Source: Myrica gale
Taxonomy: Eukaryota; Streptophyta; Magnoliopsida; Fagales; Myricaceae
NCBI GenBank assembly: GCA_963930655.1
Contig: OZ005608.1
Location: forward strand, 11,284,001 to 11,348,000
Direction: 5' to 3'
Length of the DNA: 64,000 bases
The notes under the pieces were generated by a model. That model saw only the letters and a list, made by a program, of their open reading frames with translations. It ran no database searches and was not told the origin of the DNA. Positions 1 to 11,210 of this stretch are shown piece by piece; position 1 is the stretch's first letter, and each line of letters starts with the position of its first letter. The translations under genes were made by a program, and so were the position numbers.

Positions 1-860
1 CATCTTATTCTGTTTGAATTTACCCAAAGTGAATCTCTATCAACTGAATCTCATAGACATATGGGGAACCCCTTAGAAAATGTAAAATTTCCAACAACAA
101 ATCCCCCAAAAGGCTCAAAATCCTAAATTTAGATCTAAGCGTTACTTTCTTAGTAACCAAACAAAGTTAAAATTAACAGGGAGGGCACTCCCAAAAAAGA
201 ATATTGTGATAGGACTTTTAATAAGATAATGCAACACTCTTCTAAACAGAATTATTCACACATTGACGATCAGAATCTAAGATAACTCTTGCATTATATT
301 TTACCCAAACTGAATTAAAGCACATAAGCAAATAAACAAACAAACCAAAGAAATAACCAATAGTTTAGCAGTCACTGAGATCGCCAAGGATAATAGAGAA
401 GCAATTCAACCATAGAACTCTAGCAGTCTATCTAATTGCTAAGGAAAACAAATGCCTGAAGAGAGGAGGATGGGGAAGCATAATTTCCTTTCGGCCTTTT
501 ATTTAGGTGTCCCAACCTCAAAAAACTCCACTCAACTAATAAATGCGAAACCACTAAAATTAGGTTCAGCAATGCAATTTTCTTGTCTTTCTTGTCCCCT
601 GTAGCACCAAGAAGTACGGGAAAATTCAAACCGTTGAGGAATCCTGGTAATTCAATCTTGTTAATCTCTCTGTTTCCTAGGAAGACAATCCATCTTCAGT
701 GGAATTGGTTACTACAGATGAAATGAGTCCTCCAATTAACACCAGAACAGAAAAATCCTAACTCCTTGAAGAAACCAACATAAAAAAAAGATTAGAACAA
801 GAGTAATTGGTCTTTTCCCTCTGACATTCAACTTCTCCATGCAATGAATATAAAAGTAAT
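1..860. other. AT-rich flank, no gene recognised
   Basis: I see no convincing gene here. A short minus-strand open stretch near 432-629 has no recognisable domain. It may be part of an exon of a gene into which the neighbouring copia element inserted, but nothing supports that directly. Confidence 0.4.
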
Positions 861-2314
861 TGAAAGGCTATGTAGCAACCCAAGAGGAGGGATGAATTGG
901 GTTTTACTAAAAATTAACAATTTTCAGGAGATTTAAAACACCAATCACAAACAATCACAATAAACCAAAGCAGTATAGAAATAATGAAATTTAAGAAGAT
1001 AAGGGTTGAAGAGATAACACCATAGTTTTTAGGTGGTTCAGCAAAAACACTTGCCTACATCCACCCCCAAGGCAATTGACTTCCTTGGGCTTCCCTCACT
1101 ATAATAGAATAGCAAGTACACCTTAGCTTCTGGGATGCTAAGGAACCGTTACAAAACGTTTTTAAAGATCACGCTTAAACTCTTCACAAATCCTCACAAC
1201 CTAGAGGATTTCTTCTATTCTCACAAGTAGGACCCAGTGTTTACCCAACACTCTCAAAGTTTAAATGAAAGGGTACAAGGTGAAAACTCACGTATTGGCT
1301 CTTAAAGCTGAATATTCAAGTATGAGGTACAAAGGTAGGAGAGAGAGAATAAATTTACACTAGAAGACTCGAAATTTGATGGTGAAAGAGCAGGCATTCT
1401 CAGTAGGTGCGGAGCTTCTCTCTTCTTCAAGGCTTTCCCACTTTTCTTAAGGGTTAGGTCAAGGAGTAATTGCAAATCGTGTGTGTAGGTGAGAGCTCTT
1501 GATTTCTTCAACAATTGGAGCTTGTTCGGCTATAAAAATCCTCAAGATTTTTTTGAATACAAAATTTTCACAACCAAACATCATTTTTAACCCTACATAA
1601 AAATAACTACAACACGCATACCAATAAAGTTAACATCACATAAAAATTCTCAAAACACAAAAAAATCCTCAAAATACTATACAACCGAACAGCCCCTGGT
1701 CTTCTATATAACCCATTTTAACTTCAACGGTATAGTGGGTAGGTGAGAAAGCCGTTGGAAACTTTTCCATGAAATGAGAAGCGTTTTAATGCGTCTGATG
1801 GCTTTCCGGAAAATCCTCAATCTCGTGTAATGTGTCGACACTTCAACTAGCATGGGCTGACACATAAAATTTGAACTAAAAAATAGTGCTCGGGAGTCAG
1901 TACAATATGTCGACACATGTTTTGGTCAAAACACATGTCTCGGGTGTAAGTTCAATGTGTCGACACTATAGGGTTAATGTGTCGACACATGTTTTGCCTT
2001 GAAAAACATGTCTCGGGAGTTAGGGTAATGTGTCGACAAATGTTCTGAATGTGTTGACACCTAAAAGTTCTGGAGACAAAAATCAGTGTTTTTGAAGTTT
2101 TCAACTCATTCCAAAACAATTTTAAGTGTCTAATCCTTTGAAAAGAATATCAACCATTATGAGCAAAGACTTTTAGAGAGATAAATTCAATCCTTTTGAA
2201 GTATAAATTGGAATTTGTGGATTGTAAAAATAGATTCTAAAGTCAAAAACTAAGAAACTTTTGTTATCATCAAAATCATTTATAAATTGTTTGTAAAACA
2301 ACGTTGGGCTAACA
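861..2314 (-). repeat. copia 3' LTR
   Basis: Runs from TGAAAGG to CTAACA, so it has TG...CA ends, and lies next to the polypurine tract at about 2315-2330. About 240 bp of its left part is matched at 6863-7105. It contains a cluster of TGTCGACACAT motifs at about 1820-2060. Confidence 0.85.
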
Positions 2315-3166
2315 ATCTCCTCCTTTTTGATGATGACAAAAACATGTTAAAAACAATTTTTTGCTAACAAATAGAAAAGCTTCCCTTGAGAACAAGCAGG
2401 AGTTTTTCATGTTATACTTTTAGCAAATAAACTTTATAATTTTATAAAATTTTTGCAAGAGTTCCCTTTGTAAATGTAAGTTTCCCAAAATTTAAAACAT
2501 AAAAAAAAAACACTTTTACGAACTTCCTCCAAACTTCTCAAACCCCAAAGATTATCAACAAAACCCAAGACTTTATATAGAGAGAATTTGAGAGATAGAA
2601 AGACTACCTCTAAAGTTATTTACATTGGTCCATAATGAACCACAATGAGCATTTCTCACAGACTTCATTTGTGCTTCCTTAGAGATTATCAACAAGCAAA
2701 TATAGGAAATCATTTATGAACATCATAATCAACACATCTAAACAAGATCAAGAATTAATCACAAAGGACATAATAGTTCAGAAGTTTAAGTAAACATGAT
2801 AAGCATAGGAAAATAGGAATTAGTTTAGCATATGTACATCTATAAGACAAAATGTTATCGAAAGAGCTAAGAGTTCCAGCACATGTACAATTTTCTTCCC
2901 CTTTGGCATCATCAAAAAGAACAAGTAAGGGAGGAGGTGAAAAGGTAAGAGGTTGTGGAGAGAGTCAAACAAGAAGACTATGGGGAATCAAAGGGAGGTG
3001 GTGGATGGTCCACATCAAACTTCTTCAGCCAGTTGACCCAGGTGGTGGAGAACCAATAAGTCCATTGAATAACTCTGGGACGAAGATTGCAATCTTCATC
3101 CAAATGAATCTCGGTGGCCTTGATCACATCTTCAGCAGTGTTCTTCATCTCTTGCTTGAGAATTTC

Positions 3167-4467
3167 TTATGTGGAAGCAATTTCATCCACTGAATGTTGG
3201 ATCATATTGCTTGCCACTTTGATGCTATTGTTGACTTGATGTTTGAGATTCCTCATATCCTTAGAGATAATCCCAAGGTGTTCAGTGTTGTCAGCAAGCA
3301 TTTTCTTGATATCTTCAAACCCGGTTTTCATAGAGCTGACTAAATCCTCCATATTCGTGCCCAACTTCTTCTGCTCTTTCTTGATCTCATTCATAGAGGC
3401 CTCAAGAGTATCTAGGAGAGGTTGATGAGAGCTACAACCAGAAGCTTTTCGAGAGGTATATGCAACAGGTGGAGGAGAGACAGATAACAGAGTATGCTCC
3501 TCTATAGGGGTTTCAGCATCGCTATCCTCATCAGACTCATAACTCTTATCACCACCCTTTTGAGGAGTTACTACTGATTTCTTCACCCAATCTCCATCCT
3601 CATTTTTCATAAAACCCATCAACTTTAGATTATAATCTTGGGAATCCTTGGGTTTTTCTCTAACATCCATAGAGACATCTATATCAAAGATATGGAATAA
3701 ATGGGTGAACACATCCCATAAGGCAGTCCTTGCCTTTTCTTTTAAGAGGCTGCCTTAATGTGGTTTATCATCAGATGTCCAAGGTTCATTGGAGTACGTG
3801 TGATCAAGCAATACATGATAAACAACTCCAAAAAAGTAATATACTCAAATTTACCAGTCCTTGGTAAAATTACATGGCACACCATGTGATGTAAAATTCT
3901 TCTATGGAATGTCAAATCACTAGCAGTGGGTTTAAAAACTTTGTTTAGGGTTGGATTATCCAATACAACCCTAAGCATATATAGAGGTTCCACCTCTGCC
4001 ATTCCCATCCAGGTGTATGCATCAAAGAACTTCTTTCCCCCATTGGGAGCACCAATCACATTATTCGAAGAAGTTGCAGAAAAATCCAAAATCTTCCCAT
4101 TTACATAGCTTGTGACAGATTCGGAAGTGGTGTGTTTAAGATTTGCATATACTAATTTAACAAGATAGATATAGCAATCAACCTTCAAATTAACAAACAC
4201 ACTCCATCCTTGATAATCAAACATTTCCTTAAAGTCAAACTCATTCTTATTGAACCAATTGAAATCTGCCCATCTACCACCAATAACTTTCCTGGCCCTA
4301 AAATCTTGTAGAAAACGATTTTTGCACAGACCTGACCTGTAGATGTAGGATTTAGTGGAGGGCATTGCTTCTTCCACACTTTTCCCTTTCTTCTTTGCTC
4401 TGGAACTTGCCGAAGAGGGGGGTCTGAGATTGGGAGCGTTTGGGGCGACTGGAGGACATCTTGGCAA
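3167..4467 (-). mobile_element. env-like / third-ORF region of the copia element
   Basis: Two open stretches on the element's coding strand lie between RNase H and the 3' LTR. The first (3742-4467) resembles the plant 'putative transposon protein' domain often found in retroelement third ORFs. The second (3167-3712) is rich in charged and amphipathic residues and looks like a coiled coil. An extra region downstream of pol is known from the SIRE/Maximus copia lineage. The lineage assignment is inference. Confidence 0.55.
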
Positions 4468-4659
4468 GTGCAGTGATGTTGTCGGCGGTGAGATTTTGAA
4501 AGGAGGTCCGACCGGTGATGGGATTTCATTGGGAGGAGAGAAAAGGCTCGGCTAGGGTGAGAGAGAGAAGTCTGTGAATGGGAAGGGGAGAAATGTGCCG
4601 ACCCTTGCCCTAGGAGGCTTGATATAACACACGGGTACCCGGTTTTTAAAAAAAACTGT

Positions 4660-4865
4660 GCCCGATATATGTGTCGACACATTGGATCAATGTGTCGGCA
4701 CATTACACATGTACCCGAGAGCCAATTTTTAAGAAGGTCAAAAACTGAAGCTAATGTGTTGACACATTCAGGACATGTGTCGACACATACTTCCTTGTGC
4801 AAAACGCCATTAAAACCAGATGTGTTGATACTTGAATTACCAAGTGTTGACACATTCTATACAAA
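4660..4865. repeat. second cluster of TGTCGACACAT-type motifs inside the copia element
   Basis: The palindromic core TGTCGACACA and close variants recur several times, as in the LTR at 1820-2060. The same short motif therefore appears in two separate parts of one element. Confidence 0.7.
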
Positions 4866-5004
4866 GTAAAATTTCTTCAGAGAATTTTCAAAGAAATAAA
4901 TTTGAACTTATATCATCATAAAGCATTTTAGCATATATATCAAGCCATGTTCTAAGCATCCAAGAAGCATATTCAAAGCATCAAAATAGGCATATATCAT
5001 CACA

Positions 5005-6114
5005 TTAAGCTAAAGGAAATGTCATTCCTATCTCTTGTCGAATAAAATAAAATCTATCCTCATTAAGAGGTTTTGTGAAAATATCCGCCAATTGGAGGTT
5101 GGTATTTACAAACTCAAGAACTATATCCCCTCTTTGAGCATGATCACGAATAAAGTGAGGTTTTATCTCAATGTATTTCGTCCTAGAGTGCTGAATAGGA
5201 TTTTTTGTAAGGTTTATTGCACTAGTGTTGTCACATTTTATTGGGATGAGAGAGTAATGAAAATTAAAATCTTCTAGTTGTTGTTTCATCCATAAAACTT
5301 GTGTACAACAATTGCTCACAGCAATATACTCGGCTTCCGTAGTTGATAGAGCTACAGAGTTTTATTTCTTGCAACACCAAGAGACTAGTGAGGGGCCAAG
5401 GAATTGGCAAGCACCACTAGTACTCTTTCTATCAATTTTACAACCAGCATAGTTCGCATCCGAGTATCCTAGTAAATTAAATTCAACACTCTTAGGATAA
5501 AATAATCTTAGATTTTGAGTTCCAACAAGATATCTAATAATCCGTTTGACTGAAATAAGATGAGATTCCTTAGGACATGATTGATATCTAGCACACATAC
5601 AAACATTAAACACTATATCCAGTCTACTAGTGGTAAGATAGAGTAAGGATCGAATCATACCTCGGTCTTTGGTTTGGTCCACATTCTTACCATTTTCAAT
5701 TTTTTCCATCTTTGTTGATGGACTCATAGGTGTGCTAATTGGTTTTGAACTCTCCATAGAGAAACGCTTGAGAAGATCTTTTGTATAATTTGCTTGGTTG
5801 ATGAAGATCCCTTCATTGCTTTGTTTGATTTGAAGTCCAAGGAAATAATTCAATTCCCTCATGAGACTCATCTCAAATTCACCCTGCATTACTTGTGAAG
5901 ACTCTTGACACAAGACTTCATTACTTGATCCGAAAATGATACCATCAACATATATTTTAACAATCAACAAATCATTGTCTTTCTCTTTGGTAAAAAGGGT
6001 AGTATCAATTTTGCCACGTAAAAAACTATTTTCTATAAGGAATGAAATCAACCTTTCGTACCATGCCTGTGGTGCTTGTTTCAAACCATAGTGTGCTTTT
6101 GTGAGCTTATACAC
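5005..6114 (-). mobile_element. copia reverse transcriptase and RNase H region
   Basis: The minus-strand reading shows copia RT landmarks: YGLKQAPQAWYERL, an IYVDGIIFGS block at the active-site region, FLGLQI and the conserved ARYQS...KRIIRYLVGT stretch. RNase H follows with SDANYAGCKIDRKSTSG and, further on, the NLTKNPIQHSRTKYIEIKPH and ADIFTKPL blocks. These are diagnostic of Ty1/copia pol. It is part of the broken element. Confidence 0.92.
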
Positions 6115-6433
6115 ATGTTTAGGAAGATTTTCATCTTCAAAACCTTTTGGTTGCTCAACATATACTTTCTCAGAGAGAAATCCATTTAAAATGCACTTTT
6201 TACATCCATTTGAAAGAGTTTAAAATCTTTGAAACAAGTAAAAGCAGGTAACATTCGTATTGATTCAAAACGGGCAACGGGTGCAAAAGTTTCATCGAAA
6301 TCTATTTTTTCTTCTTGATTCTACCCTTGGGATACTAATCTTGCTTTGTTCCTTAAAAGTTTTCCAGATTCATCCATTTTGTTTCTAAAAATCCATTTTG
6401 TACCAATGATATGATAATCCATGTGTCTAGGAA

Positions 6434-6840
6434 CTAGATGTCATACATACTTATTTTAGATTCCTTTACTTGGCTTGTACCTTCATGAGTTACTTGAAGT
6501 TTATCCCAAATTCGCTTTGCAGTTTCACAACCGGAAATTCGATTAAACTCATTTGAATCTAAAGCACAATATAACAAATTCATAACTTTTGAGTTTAAAG
6601 ACATGAGTTTCAAATCATCATCATCAAATTCCTTTTCATCCTTCAATACACCTTCCTTGTTTCTAGGGAATCTAAGACTATTTGAGATTATTCTCCATAC
6701 ATCATAATCTATGGCTTGGATATAGATTCTCATTCTAGCTTTCCAATAGTTATAACATGTTCCATTGAAGAGAGGTGATCTATTTGTGGATTGACCTTTA
6801 GCTAAGGAGGTACTAACAATGGTTGTCATTAAAAAAGCTG
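6434..6840 (-). mobile_element. copia gag-like region
   Basis: The minus-strand reading has the copia gag N-terminal pattern: PLFNGTCYNYWKARMRIYI, then an acidic stretch and AKRIWDKLQVTHEGTSQVKE. This is the UBN2/retrotransposon gag family. It lies just inside the 5' LTR and PBS, as expected. Confidence 0.85.
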
Positions 6841-6848
6841 AAATCTCA

Positions 6849-6860
6849 GCTCTGATACCA
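6849..6860 (-). other. copia primer-binding site
   Basis: The minus strand reads TGGTATCAGAGC, complementary to the 3' end of plant initiator Met tRNA, two bases inside the 5' LTR edge. It fixes the element's orientation. Confidence 0.88.
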
Positions 6861-6862
6861 AT

Positions 6863-7105
6863 TGAAAGGCTATGTAGCAACCCAATAGGGGGTGAATTGA
6901 GTTTTACTAAAAATTAACAATTTTTAGGAGATTTAAAACACCAATCACAAACAATCACAATAAACCAAAGCAGTATAGAAATAAAGAAATTTAAAAAGAT
7001 AAGGTTGAAGAGATAACACCGTATTTTTTAGGTGGTTCGGTCAAAACACATTCCTACATCCACCCCCAAGACAATTGACTTCCTTGGGCTTCCTTCGGCC
7101 AAAAC
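6863..7105 (-). repeat. copia 5' LTR, partial
   Basis: Matches 861-1100 closely from the TGAAAGG edge, then similarity ends near 7105 where different DNA begins. Confidence 0.85.
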
Positions 7106-9950
7106 ACAACCCCTTATTCAATTTTTGTTATTTGCTCTATGTATTCGTTTTTGATTTAAATTGAAGGGCCATTGTTTTGCCAATGTAAGATGTTAAGTTG
7201 ATTACGATATTTTGAATCATAAGTTTTCTTAAGTATTTTCATTATGATGTGAAATAATGCTAGTATAATTGTCATGGCCGAATTTTTCAAGGTAGATTTC
7301 CTTTATGAATTAATTTTTATATTTGCTTATTATTATGCTACCAAGATTTATGAAATTAATATCAAGAATATATGAAGAGTAATTTATTTTTTACTATTCC
7401 CGAAATTCTCTAAGTAGAATTCATTACATAGTAATCTATAGTTGTGATATTCTATGTTAAGCATATAAATTATTTTATGTCCTTGTTAAGTAACCCTAAT
7501 CTTCATTAGGTAGTCTTAAGCATCATTAGGAGAATTAAGTGATAAGTTAGTATGCTTATAGAATAGTTTAATGAAGAAATAAGAGATAAGCTAGTGTGCT
7601 TATAATGGAGATAAGTTAGTGAGCTTGTAATAAAGATAGGTTGATATGCTTGTAATGGTGATAAGGTAGTATGTTTATAGTGGAGATAAGTTAATGTGCC
7701 TATAAAGTGGACCATGTGATAAGAGAAAGATAAAATGAAAAAGTAGAAATCAAAGGCAAGAAAGGAATTTACGTGAAAGGCAAAGAGAAAAATTGAATTG
7801 GCTTTTGGGTGATTCACGTGTATGGCTTAAGAAGGAGACAAGAAATAAATGCAAGTGAAGGTGATAAGACAAAGAACATGTCAACCGCCCATGGCAGCCA
7901 ATAGCATAGGGTGATACAAACAATGTTGTCCCTCCCCTTTTCTTATGTTTAGGTCAAGTACATTTGCTTTTGCACTCCTCGTCACCGAACACTCAGCTCA
8001 CCTCACAACTCTCAGCTCATTTCATTTGACTGAGAACCCCTTCACTTCTCCAAGCTCCTCTTTTCACTTCTTCACGCCACTTCCAGCAGTAACCTCACCC
8101 ACATCTCAGCTCACTTGGTTCTCTCATCTCATAGCAGCCTACTTCACTGCACCATTTTCTCTCTAGCCGAATTTCTCCATCTCTTCAAGCTTCCCTTTTC
8201 TCACACCATTTTCAGCAACTCATCCTCCACATATCAGTACATTGCTTGCTCTCATCTCAGCCCCTTTGTAGCCACATAAGAGAGAGAAGCCGAGAGATTT
8301 GAGAGGAAGAAGTCTTGCTGTCTTGGTCGAGTGTCATAGTAGGAGGAAGAGGTAAAAGGACTTGGTTTCTTTGCATGTACACCTTCTTGTTCCTTTCCTT
8401 CATATATTCTGACCTGAGTATTTTCATGCTAGGTATTTTCTTTCCTAATCAGCTCTTGTGTTCAGCACTATAAGGTAAGAAAGAGTTGGACTTTCTCAAG
8501 AATGGACTTGCTGTTTTGGCCGAGTGTTTTGTATTCTTTTTCTTTTGTAGATGCATGAATGTTAGATCTGATTAGGTTGGGTTTGTTGGAATTAATGTTG
8601 TGATGTTGTTGATAATTAGGGGAAGGAGAAGAGGAAAAAACAACATGGTGAAATTCGGTTTTCCTTGGTGTTGGCCGGATCTGTTTTAATGTCTTTCCAC
8701 TTGGAAATTACATGCATGCTTGTTTTTTATATGGATCTGGTCATATTCATCTCGATTTGCATGGTTAGGTTGTGAAATTGGTTGCTGGAAGAGGGGATTT
8801 CATTTTGGATGTGAAGAAGATTGCATGCATGTGATTTGTTGATGACCGAATGGCTTAGAAATGAAAATCTAGGTAATGGCCGAATGGTTTGGAGTTAGAA
8901 AACCCTATGTTTGATGTTAAGGTTTGGTTTAATCTTGCATGCAATTAGAGATCACTAATAAGGCCAAGATTTGAAGTTCATTAATGGTGTAAAGAAAGGC
9001 TTATGGTGTAAACAATGGTGAAAATTGTAGCATGCATCATTTTGATATTAGCATTAGTCATTGCATGTGTTGGCCGAATACATTATGTACAAAAATGAAG
9101 TGAAAACTTGGTGTTGTAAGTGTTAGGTTAAGGTGGAAAGAAACCCTAAGTAATACAGGAATAGAAAATGAGAATAATTATGCAAGTATGTATAAAATAC
9201 TTATAGCCGAATAGATGAAGGTGCTAAAAGAAAGTTCTGTTGTGAAATGTAAGACCTAAACACCATAGGTTAAGAAAAATAGTCTCGGGTTAGCCATGAT
9301 TAGGGTTGGAAACATTGATAGCCACAATTTTGTTCAAGCTAGGGCTGAAAATAGGTCAGCATGTTTAAATAAAAGTGGAGTAAATCAGCAAGTCTATAAG
9401 AAGAAAAGGAGGTTAAGTTGGTGGAGTTTGATGGACATTAGGTTTGGTAAGGTTTAGAGCAAGGAAATTGAGTTAGGCACATTATTAGTTGTTGTTTTGG
9501 GCTTAGGATTCTATTATGTAATGTTGATTGCTTTTCTTCAAGTGTTTTATGAAAAGCTTATTAAAGTAATCTTTGTAAACAAAATCGTATTTTCAAAGAT
9601 ACATACTTTTGGAAAACCGAAACAATTATAAGTATTTCTTTGAATGTCCATGCGATTAAATTCTTAAGCATCTAAGTGAGGTATTTGAATCGCTTGTAGG
9701 CGAACTTCATACCAAAACTCAAAGAAGATCAAGGTAAGTGGAGTAAGTATAAACTTACATTTTTACAAAACTGGAATGGTACACAACATAGTTTATCAAG
9801 AAAAAGCATAACATCATAAGCAAGCATGACATGACACGAGCATTGCATAATTTCTAAAATAATTTTTATGCAATGAAGTATGAAATTTTTATAATAAGTC
9901 AAGTCAAGTTAAGAGCTCTGGTCGGTACCGTACCATCAAGAAGGGCACCC
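7106..9950 (+). mobile_element. probable gypsy LTR / leader debris
   Basis: No gene seen. The stretch shares features with the gypsy LTR at 11077-14458: 'gattcacgtg' segments near 7810, many 'gccgaatgg'-type motifs, and near 9740-9800 a run resembling 13840-13890 (AAACTGGAATG followed by acaca and 'aagcataaca' motifs). It is therefore probably a diverged LTR of the same type, upstream of the RT fragment. Divergence is too great to set its ends. Confidence 0.45.
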
Positions 9951-9964
9951 ATACCGAAGGACGA

Positions 9965-10665
9965 ATGCGAGAAGGATGGGTGAACCCTAGAGGTAAGTAC
10001 AGCCACACTGAAGGACAAATGCGAGAACGTGGGCTAACCAAGATGACTTTTCAGACACGTTATGGTCACTATGAATTCTTGGTGATGGCACTAGGGCTGA
10101 CCAATGATCCGGCCGCATTTATGGATTTGATGAACGGGGTGGGGTGTTCAAGGGGTTCTTGGATAAGTTTGTGGTTGTCTTTATAGGCGATATCTTGATT
10201 TATTCAAGAAATAAGGATGAACATGAGAAGCATCTGAAGACTGTTCTACAGATTCTTAGGGAGAAGAAGTTGCATGCCAAATTCTCTAATTGTGAATTTT
10301 GGTTGGAGCAAGTCCGATTTTTGGGGCATGTAGTTTCAGGTGAAGGGGTTGTTATGGATCACGGTAAGGTCGATGCTGTGTTTAAGTGGCCGAGGCCTAC
10401 AAATTTGAAGGAAATAAGAAGTTTTCTGGGGCTAACAGGATCTTATCGGAGGTTTATTGAGGGGTTTTCAAAGATAGCTATGCTATTGACCTCGTTAACC
10501 AAGAAAAACGTTAAGTTTGAATGGACAGATGAATGCGAGCAAAGCTTTCACACGTTAAGGGCTAACTTAGTTACTGCCCCGGTGTTAACTTTACCCTCGG
10601 AGCATGGAGAGTATGAAATTTACAGTGACACCTTGAAGCAGGGCTTAGGATATGTTCTGATGTAA
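9965..10665 (+). mobile_element. Ty3/gypsy (Tekay/Del-like) RT-RNase H fragment
   Basis: The plus-strand reading shows gypsy chromovirus [45 protein letters not shown], then FSNCEFWLEQVRFLGHVVS, the connection domain IRSFLGLTGSYRRFIEGFSKIA and the start of RNase H. The wording is that of the Tekay/Del lineage. Fragmentary and broken. Confidence 0.88.
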
Positions 10666-10845
10666 GATAAGAAGGTTATAGCCTATGCGTCTAGACATTG
10701 AGACCTTTGAGATTTTAGACCGAATTAGGACCGTGGCATACCGGTTGACCCTACCCGTGTCTTAGAGTATAAGCCCTTACACATTAGGGGAACCTTACAT
10801 ATGTAGAAGAACCGATAAGAGTTTAGACAAAAAGAGAGCAATAGA

Positions 10846-11210
10846 TGAGGACAAAGACCAAATTCCGAGGTCGGAATTTTATAAGGAGGGGAGGATGTGG
10901 GACCCCGAATTTCATTATGCTATTTACGTATATGTATCTGTTTTGGATTTAATTTTCGGGGCTATTATTATGCCTATTGTAAGGGATTTTGTTATATTAC
11001 AAAGACTTATTAAAGGGAGCAACAGATGAGGACAAAGACCAAATTCCGAGGTCGGAATTTTATAAGGAGGGGAGGATGTGCGACCCCGAATTTTATTATG
11101 TTATTTACGTATGTGTATCTGTTTTGGATTTAATTTTGGGGGCTATTATTATGCCTATTGTAAGGGATTTTGTTATATTACAAAGACTTATTAAATTTAA
11201 TGTCAAGGAG
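10846..11210 (+). repeat. ~181-bp tandem duplication over the polypurine tract and LTR start
   Basis: The stretch from 'gatgaggacaaagacc' through 'ataaggaggggagga' and TGTGGGACCCCGAA is present twice, about 181 bp apart, with few differences. The unit covers the purine tract and the first ~125 bp of the 3' LTR. Confidence 0.85.

Larger units (their letters stand above)
861..7105 (-). mobile_element. Ty1/copia LTR retrotransposon, degraded, SIRE-like layout
   Basis: Fossil copia element read on the minus strand. The left repeat (861-2314) is the 3' LTR and the right repeat (6863-7105) is what remains of the 5' LTR; both start with the same stretch beginning TGAAAGGCTATG. A primer-binding site like the 3' end of initiator Met tRNA sits next to the right LTR, and a purine tract (AAAAAGGAGGAG on the minus strand) sits next to the left LTR. 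Gag-like, reverse transcriptase, RNase H and a downstream env-like region lie between. The element is broken in many places and looks old. Its right end abuts gypsy LTR-like DNA. Confidence 0.9.

Noticed and set aside
7945-8166. Small plus-strand open frame rich in Ser/Thr/Phe
   Set aside because: It has no domain and lies in gypsy LTR-like DNA.
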